Source: Pseudomonadota bacterium
GTDB lineage: Bacteria > Pseudomonadota > Gammaproteobacteria > Steroidobacterales > Steroidobacteraceae
DNA length: 7,874 nt
Direction: 5' to 3'
NCBI GenBank assembly: GCA_021781775.1
Contig: JAJXWE010000054.1
Span: 1-7,874, forward strand
Below the pieces are notes generated by a model. The model was not told the origin of the DNA, made no database searches, and saw only the letters and a program-made list of their open reading frames with translations. Shown piece after piece: positions 1 to 6,565 of this stretch; the first letter of the stretch is position 1; each line of letters opens with the position of its first letter. A program made the translations under genes and the position numbers.

Positions 1-153
1 GCGCGGCGCACGCAGGCGCGGCACCAAGGCTCGAGCCGCCCGCTCGCCGCGCTCGGTCAGCGGTAGATCGCTAAGACCCGTGTGCTGTCCGGTGAGGCTC
101 CAGGCGGTCTCGCCGTGGCGCACGAGGCAGATGACGGGCAACTCGCTGCTCAT
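1..153 (-). CDS. Histidine phosphatase family protein, N-terminal fragment cut by window edge
   Basis: Reading the minus strand from the ATG at 153 gives 51 codons that run off the left edge without a stop. The translation contains LVRHGETAW near residues 10-18, the catalytic RHG signature of the histidine phosphatase (phosphoglycerate mutase-like) superfamily. Here H13 would be the phosphorylated histidine and R12 a phosphate-binding residue. TGQHTGLSDLPLTERGE follows at about 21-37, the second typical block of the N-terminal half. A strong ribosome binding site, AAGGAG at 162-167 on the minus strand, lies 8 nt before the ATG and fixes the start. The gene is downstream of the aldehyde dehydrogenase in the same direction, 112 bp away, so it may be read through from it or have its own promoter. 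The TGQHTG block recalls sugar bisphosphatases of the yeast Shb17 type as well as general phosphatases. The substrate cannot be told from this fragment. Confidence 0.88.
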   Translation of the reverse strand, partial: MSSELPVICLVRHGETAWSLTGQHTGLSDLPLTERGERAARALVPRLRAPR

Positions 154-265
154 GGCGTTGACTCCTTGCGGTCCGGCACGAGCCGTCGCGATCGAACGCA
201 GGACGAGTGCGTAGGCGAGGTATTCCGCCATCCGCCGGCGACGCGCCGCATGCGCCCGGGGCGGG

Positions 266-1750
266 CTAGGTCGACCATTTCGTTAACAGCGCGAGCATCC
301 GTCGCGCACGCTTGCCGTACGGAGGAAAGAATGCGCGGGAGAGCTGCAGCTTGGCGTCGAGAACCGCCCGCTCGTGGGAAAACGCGCGGATACCCCATTC
401 GCCGTGATAGCTGCCGATCCCGGAATGATTGACGCCGCCGAACGGCAGGTTGTGATGCACAAACTGCAGTGCGACCTGGTTGATGCACGTGCCGCCGGCG
501 CTGGTGCGGCGGATGAGACGCCGGGCGAGTTCCCGTCGACGGGTCCAGATGTAGAGCGCGAGCGGTTTCGGCGCGGCGTTGATGCGCTCGAGCACCTCGT
601 CCTCGCTGCGATAGGCAATCAGCGGCAGCACGGGCCCGAAGATCTCCTCGCGCATGATTCGTGCCCCATCCGGAACGTCTCCCAGGAGCGTCGGGGCGAC
701 GAATCGCCGCTCGGGGTCGGTTTCACCGCCGTGCAGCACGGCGGCGCCGCTGGCACGGGCATCCTCCAGCAGGGCCGCCAGTCGTCGCGCATGACGCTCA
801 TTGACGATCCGGGCGAGATCCGGCGCCGCGGCCGCGTCAGCTCCATACCAGCTCGACAAGCGTCGCTTGAAGCGCGCGAGCACCTCGGCGTAGACATCTG
901 CGTGCACGTACACGTGATCCGGTGCGATGCAGGTCTGGCCGGCGTTGAGGCACTTGGCCCAGGCAATGGCATCCACGGCACGGTCGATGTCGGCGCTCGC
1001 ATCGATGATCACCGGCGACTTGCCGCCGAGCTCGAGGGTGACGCTGGCCAGGTGACGCGCCGCGGCGGTCATCACGATTTCGCCGACGGCCGGGGAGCCG
1101 GTGAAAAAGATGTGATCAAACGGCAGCTCGAGCAGAGCACGGCCGACCGCCGCATCGCCCTCCAGGAGCGCCACCTCGCTTTCATCGAACGAGGCCCGCA
1201 CGATGCTCCCCATGACCTGCGAGCTGTGCGGCGCAAACTCCGAGGTCTTGAGGATGGCGGTATTGCCGCACGCGATGGCCGGGATGAGCGGCCCCAGGGT
1301 GAGCGCCACCGGATAATTCCATGGCGCCTGGATCAGGGCCCGGCCGCGCGGCTCACGCTGCACCCAGGCACGCGTGCCGAGCGTCGGGACGGTCGGCCGC
1401 ACCCGCTTCGGTCGCAGCCAGCGCGCCAGGTGGCGGCGATGATCCGCCAGATCCGACAGCAGCGGCAGCAGCTCGGCGAGCTCGGTTTCGACGGGCGGGC
1501 GGCTGAGATCGGCGGCAAGTGCTTCGATGATGGCCACACGCTGATCGAGGATCGCCGCGCGCAGCCGCTCGAGTCGCCCGAGCCGCTCGGCCACCGTGGA
1601 CTCACGCCACCGCAACGCGATCGGCCGCTGCGCATCGAACACCCGGCGGATGCGCCCGGCGAGCTCGGCATCGAGCGTCCCGGTCTCGGCGGGTGTGGCG
1701 GTCGGCAGCATCGGTATCCCCGGCGGGCGCGGTACGGATGAGCGGATCAT
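266..1750 (-). CDS. NAD(P)-dependent aldehyde dehydrogenase, ALDH3-like (fatty/coniferyl aldehyde type)
   Basis: The 494-residue product would oxidise an aldehyde to the free carboxylic acid with NAD(P)+. Visible landmarks are APWNYP at 142-147 (N144 for the oxyanion hole), K168 in ILKTSE (cofactor binding), FTGSP at 216-220, the general base E240 in LELGGK, the catalytic C274 in GQTC, EEIFGPV at 368-374, and a C-terminal PFGGVNHSGIGSYHG at 436-450. The last block, the lack of a long N-terminal extension and the length fit the ALDH3 branch (fatty aldehyde and coniferyl aldehyde dehydrogenases). The enzyme is non-acylating, so it should release an acid rather than a CoA ester. The start is uncertain. 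The ATG at 1750 has AGGGG about 12 nt upstream, while an in-frame ATG at 1711 has GGGG 6 nt upstream and would remove 13 proline-rich residues. The gene follows lysR with an 18-bp gap, suggesting cotranscription. All catalytic residues are present. The substrate is unknown. Confidence 0.93.
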   Translation of the reverse strand: MIRSSVPRPPGIPMLPTATPAETGTLDAELAGRIRRVFDAQRPIALRWRESTVAERLGRLERLRAAILDQRVAIIEALAADLSRPPVETELAELLPLLSDLADHRRHLARWLRPKRVRPTVPTLGTRAWVQREPRGRALIQAPWNYPVALTLGPLIPAIACGNTAILKTSEFAPHSSQVMGSIVRASFDESEVALLEGDAAVGRALLELPFDHIFFTGSPAVGEIVMTAAARHLASVTLELGGKSPVIIDASADIDRAVDAIAWAKCLNAGQTCIAPDHVYVHADVYAEVLARFKRRLSSWYGADAAAAPDLARIVNERHARRLAALLEDARASGAAVLHGGETDPERRFVAPTLLGDVPDGARIMREEIFGPVLPLIAYRSEDEVLERINAAPKPLALYIWTRRRELARRLIRRTSAGGTCINQVALQFVHHNLPFGGVNHSGIGSYHGEWGIRAFSHERAVLDAKLQLSRAFFPPYGKRARRMLALLTKWST

Positions 1751-1768
1751 AATCCAGCACGCCCCTGG

Positions 1769-2677
1769 CTAGCGGACCCGTCGTGGCGGCTGCACGGTGA
1801 GCTCGCGGGCGGTGGCGGCGAAGTTACGCACCGCGCTGGAGCGCTCCTCGTCGCGGTGGGCAATGCCGAGCAGCGCCTGCAGTGGCTCGCCCTCGAGCGC
1901 CAGATAGACCACCAGACGCGGCTGCAGCGCGCACATGCTCGCCGGCACGATCGAGATACCGATCGAGGCGGCCACGAGATTGATGGTGGAGGACAGCTGC
2001 GGGGCGTACTGACCGACGCGCGGCGTGAACCCCGCCGCCTCGCAGGCGCTGACCACCTCGTCGGCGAGTCCCGGACGCACCGCGCGTGGATAGAGAATGA
2101 ACGTCTCTTGCGCGAGTTCGCTCAGCGCGATTCTCTTGCGCCGCGCCAGGCGATGGCCGCGCGGCACGGCCGCCACCAGCGGCTCGCGCTCGAGCAGCTC
2201 GAACACCAGGCCACGCCCCTCGCGCAGCGGCGGACGCACGAACCCCACGTCGATCCGCCCCTCGCGCAGCGCGGCGGCCAGCTCCGTCGAGGGATGTTCC
2301 TCGAGAGAGACCTCGACGCCGGGATAGGCGAGACGGAAGGCGCACAGCGCAGCGGTGACTCGGGGATTGAACGAGGCCGACTCGGTGAACCCGACGCGCA
2401 CGCGTCCGGAGGTGCCGCTCGCAGCGGCGCGCGCCATCTGCTGGGCGCGACGCACCTCCTCGAGGATGCGCCCGGCCTCGAGGGCGAACAGCCGTCCCGC
2501 GTCGGTCAGGCGGATGCGGTAACCGGAACGATCCAGCAGCGTCACACCGAGTTCGGCCTCGAGCGCCCGAACCTGCTGCGTGAGCGGTGGCTGCGAGATG
2601 TTCAGCCGGCGCGCCGCACGGGTGACATTGAGCTCCTCGGCGACCGCCAGGAAGTAGCGCAGATGACGAAGCTCCAT
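1769..2677 (-). CDS. LysR-type transcriptional regulator
   Basis: This 302-residue protein has the standard LysR-family plan. The N-terminal winged helix-turn-helix covers about residues 1-60 (MELRHLRYFLAVAEE, then AARRLNISQPPLTQQVRALE, then LTDAG). A linker helix spans about 61-90, and a periplasmic-binding-protein-like effector domain begins at GRVRVGFTES (91-100) and runs to the end. The effector domain (IDVGFVRPP, REPLVAAVPRGHRLA, LVAASIGISIVP) resembles the CatR/BenM/AlsR group, which senses small carboxylates or aromatic acids. The gene lies back-to-back with prpC across 77 bp and directly upstream of the aldehyde dehydrogenase, the usual position for a LysR protein controlling its divergent neighbour and itself. 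This would make it the likely regulator of prpCDB, in place of the sigma-54 activator PrpR known from enterobacteria. That role is inferred from position. No good ribosome binding site precedes the ATG (only an A-run 8-12 nt upstream), so translation may be weak. Confidence 0.94.
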   Translation of the reverse strand: MELRHLRYFLAVAEELNVTRAARRLNISQPPLTQQVRALEAELGVTLLDRSGYRIRLTDAGRLFALEAGRILEEVRRAQQMARAAASGTSGRVRVGFTESASFNPRVTAALCAFRLAYPGVEVSLEEHPSTELAAALREGRIDVGFVRPPLREGRGLVFELLEREPLVAAVPRGHRLARRKRIALSELAQETFILYPRAVRPGLADEVVSACEAAGFTPRVGQYAPQLSSTINLVAASIGISIVPASMCALQPRLVVYLALEGEPLQALLGIAHRDEERSSAVRNFAATARELTVQPPRRVR

Positions 2678-2682
2678 GGACG

Positions 2683-2697
2683 ATACTTTTTACATAT
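2683..2697. promoter_or_regulatory. Candidate LysR-type operator, ATAC-N7-ATAT
   Basis: The half-sites ATAC and ATAT are separated by seven bases and differ from the perfect dyad ATAC-N7-GTAT at one position. The site starts 5 bp upstream of the lysR start codon and lies about 37 bp upstream of the inferred prpC transcription start. Bound regulator could therefore repress lysR and touch the prpC promoter at the same time. The match is visual only. Confidence 0.4.
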
Positions 2698-2721
2698 CGA
2701 CTCGGCATTTTCAATATATTT

Positions 2722-2741
2722 TCGTCTCGTTTCCGAGGCGA
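2722..2741 (+). other. Imperfect inverted repeat in the prpC 5' leader
   Basis: TCGTCTCG (2722-2729) and CGAGGCGA (2734-2741) form an 8-bp stem with one position that would pair as G-U in RNA, and a loop of 4 nt. The stem sits between the candidate -10 and the prpC start. It could be a short leader hairpin or part of a protein binding site. There is no T-run after it, so it is not an obvious terminator. Confidence 0.35.
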
Positions 2742-2754
2742 CTAGAGTGGAGCC

Positions 2755-3915
2755 ATGAACGCCAATGAACAGCCGGCCTCGGGGCCGAAGCCGAAGAAAT
2801 CCGTCGCGCTTTCGGGCGTGCCGGCGGGCAACACCGCGCTGTGCACCGTGGGCCGCACCGGGAACGACCTGCACTACCGCGGCTACGACATCCTCGAGAT
2901 CGCCACGGCGTGCGAGTACGAGGAGATCGCCCACCTGCTGATCCACGGCACCCTGCCGACCCGTGCCGAGCTCGCGGCCTACAAGGCCAAGCTGCGCGCG
3001 CTGCGCAGCCTGCCCGCGGCGGTGCGCACGGTGCTCGAGACGCTCCCGGCCGCCGCCCATCCCATGGATGTGCTGCGCACCGGCGTCTCGGCGCTCGGCT
3101 GCGCTCTGCCGGAAAAGGAGGACCACGGCGCCGCCGGCGCGCGCGAGATCGCCGACCGGCTGATCGCCTCGCTGGGCTCGATGCTCACGTACTGGTACCA
3201 CGCCAGCCTCGGCGGGCACCGGCTGAACGTCGAGACGGACGACGAATCGATCGGCGGACAGTTCCTGCACCTCCTGCACCGCCGTCCGCCGCCGTCCGCG
3301 TGGGTGCGGGCGATGCACACCTCGCTCATCCTTTATGCCGAGCACGAATTCAATGCCTCGACCTTCACCGCGCGGGTGATCGCCGGTACCGGCTCGGACC
3401 TGTATTCGTGCATCGCCGGGGCCATCGGCGCACTGCGCGGACCGAAGCACGGCGGCGCGAACGAAGTGGCCTGCGAGATCCAGCAGCGCTACGCGGATGC
3501 CGACGGCGCCGAGGCCGACATCCGCGAACGCCTCGCCAACAAGGAGGTGATCATCGGGTTCGGGCACCCGGTATACACCGTGGCCGATCCGCGCCATCAG
3601 GTGGTCAAGGCGCTCGCGCGCGAGCTCGCCGAGCAGGCCGGCGACCTGAAGATGTACGCGGTGGCCGACCGAATCGAGACGGTGATGATGCGCGAGAAGC
3701 GCATGTTCCCCAACCTTGACTGGTTCTCCGCGGTCTCGTATCACCTGATGGGGGTGCCGACGGCCATGTTCACACCACTGTTCGTCATCGCGCGTACCGC
3801 CGGTTGGGCTGCGCACGTGCTCGAGCAGCGCGCCGACGGGAAGATCATCCGCCCGGCCGCCCATTACGTCGGCCCAGAACCGCGTCGCTTCGTACCCCTC
3901 GATCAGCGTTCCTGA
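2755..3915 (+). CDS. prpC: 2-methylcitrate synthase PrpC
   Basis: PrpC condenses propionyl-CoA with oxaloacetate to give 2-methylcitrate, the entry step of the cytosolic methylcitrate cycle. The 386-residue product is a citrate synthase-fold protein of the short PrpC type. The catalytic triad is visible as H232 in GPKHGGANE, H271 in GFGHPVY and D322 in NLDWFSA, with H197 in YAEHEFN. The N-terminal stretch KKSVALSGVPAGNTALCTVG and the following HYRGYDI are characteristic of PrpC and help separate it from GltA. The ATG at 2755 is the only sensible start. Its GGAG (2749-2752) lies just 2 nt upstream, closer than normal, so initiation may be weak or use another feature of the leader. The gene heads an operon with prpD 21 nt downstream. 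No residue is missing. Some citrate synthase side activity is common in this family, but the operon context makes the methylcitrate role secure. Confidence 0.97.
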   Translation: MNANEQPASGPKPKKSVALSGVPAGNTALCTVGRTGNDLHYRGYDILEIATACEYEEIAHLLIHGTLPTRAELAAYKAKLRALRSLPAAVRTVLETLPAAAHPMDVLRTGVSALGCALPEKEDHGAAGAREIADRLIASLGSMLTYWYHASLGGHRLNVETDDESIGGQFLHLLHRRPPPSAWVRAMHTSLILYAEHEFNASTFTARVIAGTGSDLYSCIAGAIGALRGPKHGGANEVACEIQQRYADADGAEADIRERLANKEVIIGFGHPVYTVADPRHQVVKALARELAEQAGDLKMYAVADRIETVMMREKRMFPNLDWFSAVSYHLMGVPTAMFTPLFVIARTAGWAAHVLEQRADGKIIRPAAHYVGPEPRRFVPLDQRS

Positions 3916-3936
3916 CACCTCGACCCGAGCCGCATC

Positions 3937-5388
3937 ATGTCCAGCCCTAACGATTCCGCGCGACCCGCCCCCGACCAAGTCCTCACCGACATTGCCGACT
4001 ACGTGCTCGGCACCGACCCGGGTGGGGAACTCGCCTATCAGACCGCACACCATTGCCTGCTCGACACGCTCGGCTGCGGCCTCGAGGCGCTCGAATACCC
4101 GGCCTGCGCCAAACTGCTCGGCCCGATCGTACCGGGCACCCACGTGCCGCACGGCGCGCGGGTTCCCGGCACCCAGTTCCAGCTCGATCCGGTGCAGGCG
4201 GCGTTCAATATCGGCGCCATGATCCGCTGGCTCGACTTCAACGACACCTGGCTCGCCGCCGAATGGGGGCACCCGTCCGACAACCTCGGCGGCATCCTCG
4301 CCACGGCCGACTGGCTGTCCCGCCAGGCCATTGCGCAGGGGCGCTCGCCGTTGACGATGCGCGATGTGCTCACGGCCATGATCCGCGCCCACGAGATTCA
4401 GGGCGTGATCGCGCTTGAAAACAGCTTCAACCGGGTCGGGCTCGATCACGTGGTGCTGGTGAAGGTGGCCTCGACCGCCGTGGTGGGGCGACTGCTCGGC
4501 CTCAGCCGCGAGGAGATCATCAACGCCGTCTCGCTCGCCTGGATCGACGGACAGAGCCTGCGCACTTATCGTCACGCGCCGAACGCCGGCTCGCGCAAGA
4601 GCTGGGCCGCCGGCGACGCCACGAGCCGGGCCGTGCGCCTGGCCCTGATGGCACGCACCGGGGAGATGGGCTACCCGACGGCGCTCACCGCCAAGACCTG
4701 GGGCTTCTACGACGTGCTGTTCAAGGGACAGCCGCTGAAGTTCCAACGCGACTACGGCTCGTACGTGATGGAGAACGTGCTGTTCAAGATCTCCTACCCT
4801 GCCGAGTTTCATGCGCAGACTGCGGTCGAGGCGGCCATGCAGCTGCATCGGCAGCTCTGCGAACTCGGTGCGAGCGCCGAGCAGATCGAGCGAATCACCG
4901 TGCGTACGCACGAAGCCTGCGTGCGCATCATCGACAAGCGCGGCCCGCTCGCCAACCCCGCCGACCGCGATCACTGCATCCAGTACATGATGGCCGTGCC
5001 GCTGCTGTTCGGCCGCCTGACCGCCGCCGACTACGAGGACGGCGTTGCGGCCGATCCGCGCATCGATGCGCTGCGCGCAAAGATCGGCTGCGTGGAGGAT
5101 CCGCAGTTCACGCGCGACTATCTCGATCCGCACAAGCGCTCCATCGCCAACGCGGTGACGGTGCGGTTGAAGGACGGCCGCGAACTGCCGGAGGTGGTGG
5201 TGGAGTATCCGATCGGCCACAAGCGCCGGCGCGCCGAAGGAATCCCGCTGCTGATCGAGAAGTTCCGGCGCAACCTGGCGCGACGCTTCCCGGAGAAGCA
5301 GCAGCACGCGATCGCCGCGCTGTCGCTCGACCAGGCCCGCCTCGAGCGCACGCCGGTCAACGAATATCTCGACCTGTACGTGATCTGA
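3937..5388 (+). CDS. prpD: 2-methylcitrate dehydratase PrpD
   Basis: PrpD removes water from 2-methylcitrate to give cis-2-methylaconitate, the second step of the methylcitrate cycle. The cofactor-free enzyme belongs to the MmgE/PrpD family. At 483 residues it has the same length as the E. coli enzyme as I recall it. Recognisable blocks are LDTLGCGLEALEYPACAKLL (42-61), WLDFNDTWLAAEWGHPSDN (98-116), HEIQG (152-156), LVKVASTAVV, GQSLRTYRHAPN, the RKSWAAGDATSRAVRLALMA region (220-239), PADRDHCIQYM (341-351), and the end VNEYLDLYVI. The ATG at 3937 lies 21 nt after the prpC stop and lacks a clear ribosome binding site, so it may depend on translational coupling with prpC. The product must then be hydrated to 2-methylisocitrate by an aconitase, which this window does not encode. 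The presence of a PrpD-type rather than an AcnD/PrpF-type dehydratase implies use of a housekeeping aconitase located elsewhere. Confidence 0.97.
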   Translation: MSSPNDSARPAPDQVLTDIADYVLGTDPGGELAYQTAHHCLLDTLGCGLEALEYPACAKLLGPIVPGTHVPHGARVPGTQFQLDPVQAAFNIGAMIRWLDFNDTWLAAEWGHPSDNLGGILATADWLSRQAIAQGRSPLTMRDVLTAMIRAHEIQGVIALENSFNRVGLDHVVLVKVASTAVVGRLLGLSREEIINAVSLAWIDGQSLRTYRHAPNAGSRKSWAAGDATSRAVRLALMARTGEMGYPTALTAKTWGFYDVLFKGQPLKFQRDYGSYVMENVLFKISYPAEFHAQTAVEAAMQLHRQLCELGASAEQIERITVRTHEACVRIIDKRGPLANPADRDHCIQYMMAVPLLFGRLTAADYEDGVAADPRIDALRAKIGCVEDPQFTRDYLDPHKRSIANAVTVRLKDGRELPEVVVEYPIGHKRRRAEGIPLLIEKFRRNLARRFPEKQQHAIAALSLDQARLERTPVNEYLDLYVI

Positions 5389-5404
5389 GGGAGATGCGCC
5401 GTTG
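5389..5404 (+). promoter_or_regulatory. Ribosome binding site that decides the prpB TTG start
   Basis: GGGAG (5389-5393) directly follows the prpD stop codon. Its 8-nt spacing suits the TTG at 5402-5404. The ATG at 5394 touches the GGGAG and its frame reads Met-Arg-Arg-stop (stop at 5403-5405), so it overlaps the TTG and cannot encode PrpB. Confidence 0.7.
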
Positions 5405-6307
5405 AGCACTTACCTCGTTGGGGCCGACCTTCCGGCCACGCCCGCTGGCGAGCGCTTCGCCGCGCTCGTGCGGCGCGGACCGATCCTGCCCATGCCCGGG
5501 GCGTACAACGGCTTGGCCGCGCTGCAGGCGAAGGCTGCCGGGTTCGAGGCGTTATACCTGTCGGGGGCGGCCATGAGCGCCTCGATGGGACTTCCGGACC
5601 TCGGCATCCTCACCGTGGAGGACGTGTGCGTGTTCATCCGGCAGATGAGCCGCGCAGCGCGTCTGCCGGTGCTGGTCGACGGGGATACTGGGTACGGCGA
5701 GGCGCTCAATGTGATGCACATGGTGCGCGCCTTCGAGGAGGCGGGCGCGGCCGCGGTGCACATCGAGGATCAGGTGCTGCCGAAGAAATGCGGCCATCTT
5801 AACGACAAGAAGCTGCTGCCCGTCGAGGAGATGGCGGCCAAGGTCGCCGCGGCGGCGCGCGCCCGCCGGCACCTGTACATCATCGCGCGCACTGATGCGG
5901 CCGCGAGCGAAGGGCTCGAAGGCGCGGTCGCGCGGGCCTGCCGGTACCTCGAGGCGGGGGCCGATGCGATCTTTCCGGAGGCGCTGACCAGCGCGGAGAT
6001 GTTCCGGGAGTTCGCACGCCGGATCGAGGCGCCGCTGCTGGCCAACATGACCGAATTCGGCCGCACCCCTTATTTCACGGCCGAGGAATTCCAGGCCATG
6101 GGGTATCGGATGGTCATCTGGCCGGTGAGCGCGCTGCGCATCGCGGCCAAGGCGCACGAGCGGCTGTATGCGGCAATCGCTCGCGAGGGGGGACCAAAGA
6201 GTCTGATCGGGGAGATGCAGACCCGGCAGGAACTCTACGCGACGATTGCCTATGCCGACTACGAGGCGCTCGATGCCTCGATCGTCAGAAGCGTCGTTCC
6301 GCGCTGA
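5402..6307 (+). CDS. prpB: 2-methylisocitrate lyase PrpB (MmgF-like), TTG start
   Basis: PrpB splits 2-methylisocitrate into pyruvate and succinate, closing the methylcitrate cycle. The 301-residue product is a member of the isocitrate lyase/PEP mutase superfamily (TIM barrel, Mg2+-dependent). It shows LPDLGILT (64-71), the metal-binding VDGDTGYGE (92-100; D93 and D95), HIEDQ (120-124; E122) and the active-site signature KKCGH (128-132) with the catalytic C130. ANMTEFGRTPYF and MQTRQELY are also typical. The start is TTG at 5402, supported by GGGAG at 5389-5393 with an 8-nt spacer; an ATG at 5394 abuts that site and opens only a three-codon frame. It lies 13 nt after prpD as the last gene of the operon. 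From memory, the details (PKKCGHLNDKKL, DTGYGEALNV) are closer to the Bacillus MmgF/YqiQ type than to the E. coli enzyme (KRCGH, DADIGFG). A plain isocitrate lyase is unlikely at this length. Confidence 0.96.
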   Translation: MSTYLVGADLPATPAGERFAALVRRGPILPMPGAYNGLAALQAKAAGFEALYLSGAAMSASMGLPDLGILTVEDVCVFIRQMSRAARLPVLVDGDTGYGEALNVMHMVRAFEEAGAAAVHIEDQVLPKKCGHLNDKKLLPVEEMAAKVAAAARARRHLYIIARTDAAASEGLEGAVARACRYLEAGADAIFPEALTSAEMFREFARRIEAPLLANMTEFGRTPYFTAEEFQAMGYRMVIWPVSALRIAAKAHERLYAAIAREGGPKSLIGEMQTRQELYATIAYADYEALDASIVRSVVPR

Positions 6308-6313
6308 GCGGCT

Positions 6314-6348
6314 GCCGGGCGTGCGGGGGGCGGCGAATCAGCCCCGGC
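6314..6348 (+). terminator. GC-rich inverted repeat after prpB, possible weak terminator
   Basis: GCCGGG (6314-6319) pairs with CCCGGC (6343-6348), and an alternative inner stem GGGGC (6327-6331) pairs with GCCCC (6341-6345). Both lie just after the prpB stop and overlap the end of the minus-strand small ORF. There is no T-run on either strand, so intrinsic termination is doubtful. The repeat could instead protect the 3' end of the mRNA. Confidence 0.25.
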
Positions 6349-6424
6349 GGGAAGCGATGAACTCCACCGAGGAGCCGATCAGCACCACGACGGTGAGAAT
6401 GAGCTGAGAAACAGCGATGAGCAT
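6338..6424 (-). CDS. Possible 28-residue single-span membrane protein
   Basis: The minus strand carries ATG at 6424 and TGA at 6338-6340, giving 28 residues. The product begins MLIAVSQLILTVVVLIG, a hydrophobic run long enough for one membrane helix (about residues 2-17, extending through SSVEFIA), and ends in SRRG, a positively charged cytoplasmic-type tail. AAGGA (6433-6437 on the minus strand) lies 8 nt upstream of the ATG, an excellent placement. A weak TACACT -10-like element occurs at 6459-6464, but no well-spaced -35 is seen. The gene is convergent with prpB and points away from slyD. I do not recognise the family and assign no function. Small membrane subunits or regulators of transporters and oxidases often look like this. 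It could also be a chance frame, although an uninterrupted hydrophobic helix with a ribosome binding site in otherwise empty DNA argues for a real gene. Confidence 0.5.
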   Translation of the reverse strand: MLIAVSQLILTVVVLIGSSVEFIASRRG

Positions 6425-6565
6425 GGGGTCATTCCTTAACTTCAGTTTGGGCGCGCAAGTGTAGGGAGCGGCGCGACGCCGGGCATGTCCATCGCGAGGG
6501 TGAACGGCATGATCTTCGCGAGGGCGGTGGCGCTACTCCTTTCGGGAGAGCCCATCCGGGCTTGC

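Larger units (their letters stand above)
2678..2754. promoter_or_regulatory. Divergent lysR/prpC control region with candidate LysR box
   Basis: This 77-bp gap is much richer in A and T than its surroundings (28 of 40 bases in 2681-2720). It holds ATAC (2683-2686), seven bases, then ATAT (2694-2697), one base from the ATAC-N7-GTAT box of BenM/CatM-type LysR regulators and satisfying T-N11-A (T2684, A2696). For prpC, a possible -10 is TATATT at 2715-2720, with TTTACA at 2689-2694 as a poorly spaced -35 (20 bp). The weak -35 would suit an activator-dependent promoter. On the minus strand TTGAAA (2714-2709) resembles a -35 for lysR, but no well-placed -10 follows. Site assignment is by eye and the promoter elements are tentative. 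Confidence 0.5.

Noticed and set aside
82..432. 116-codon plus-strand frame and an overlapping minus-strand frame at 150-488
   Set aside because: They overlap the start of the histidine phosphatase and the end of the ALDH, both of which have clear motifs. The translations are arginine-rich with no recognisable features.
374..1741. Open frame of 455 codons on the plus strand, antisense to the aldehyde dehydrogenase
   Set aside because: The minus strand has an intact ALDH with all catalytic motifs. The plus-strand product shows no known motif and has the composition of a shadow frame.
1824..2758. Long frames of about 300 codons on both strands overlapping the LysR gene
   Set aside because: They have no domain signatures, while the frame at 1769-2677 gives a complete LysR protein. 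The plus-strand frame ends by chance at the prpC start codon.
2602..5409. Open frame of 935 codons on the minus strand, antisense to prpC and prpD
   Set aside because: The plus strand encodes two full-length, well-recognised enzymes over the same bases. The antisense translation is rich in Arg, Gly, Val and His with no recognisable domain, as expected from the codon bias of GC-rich genes.
6492..6524. Direct repeat TCGCGAGGG, two copies 24 bp apart
   Set aside because: Only two short copies in GC-rich DNA with no associated site; chance is the simplest explanation. There is no array that would suggest CRISPR or an iteron.
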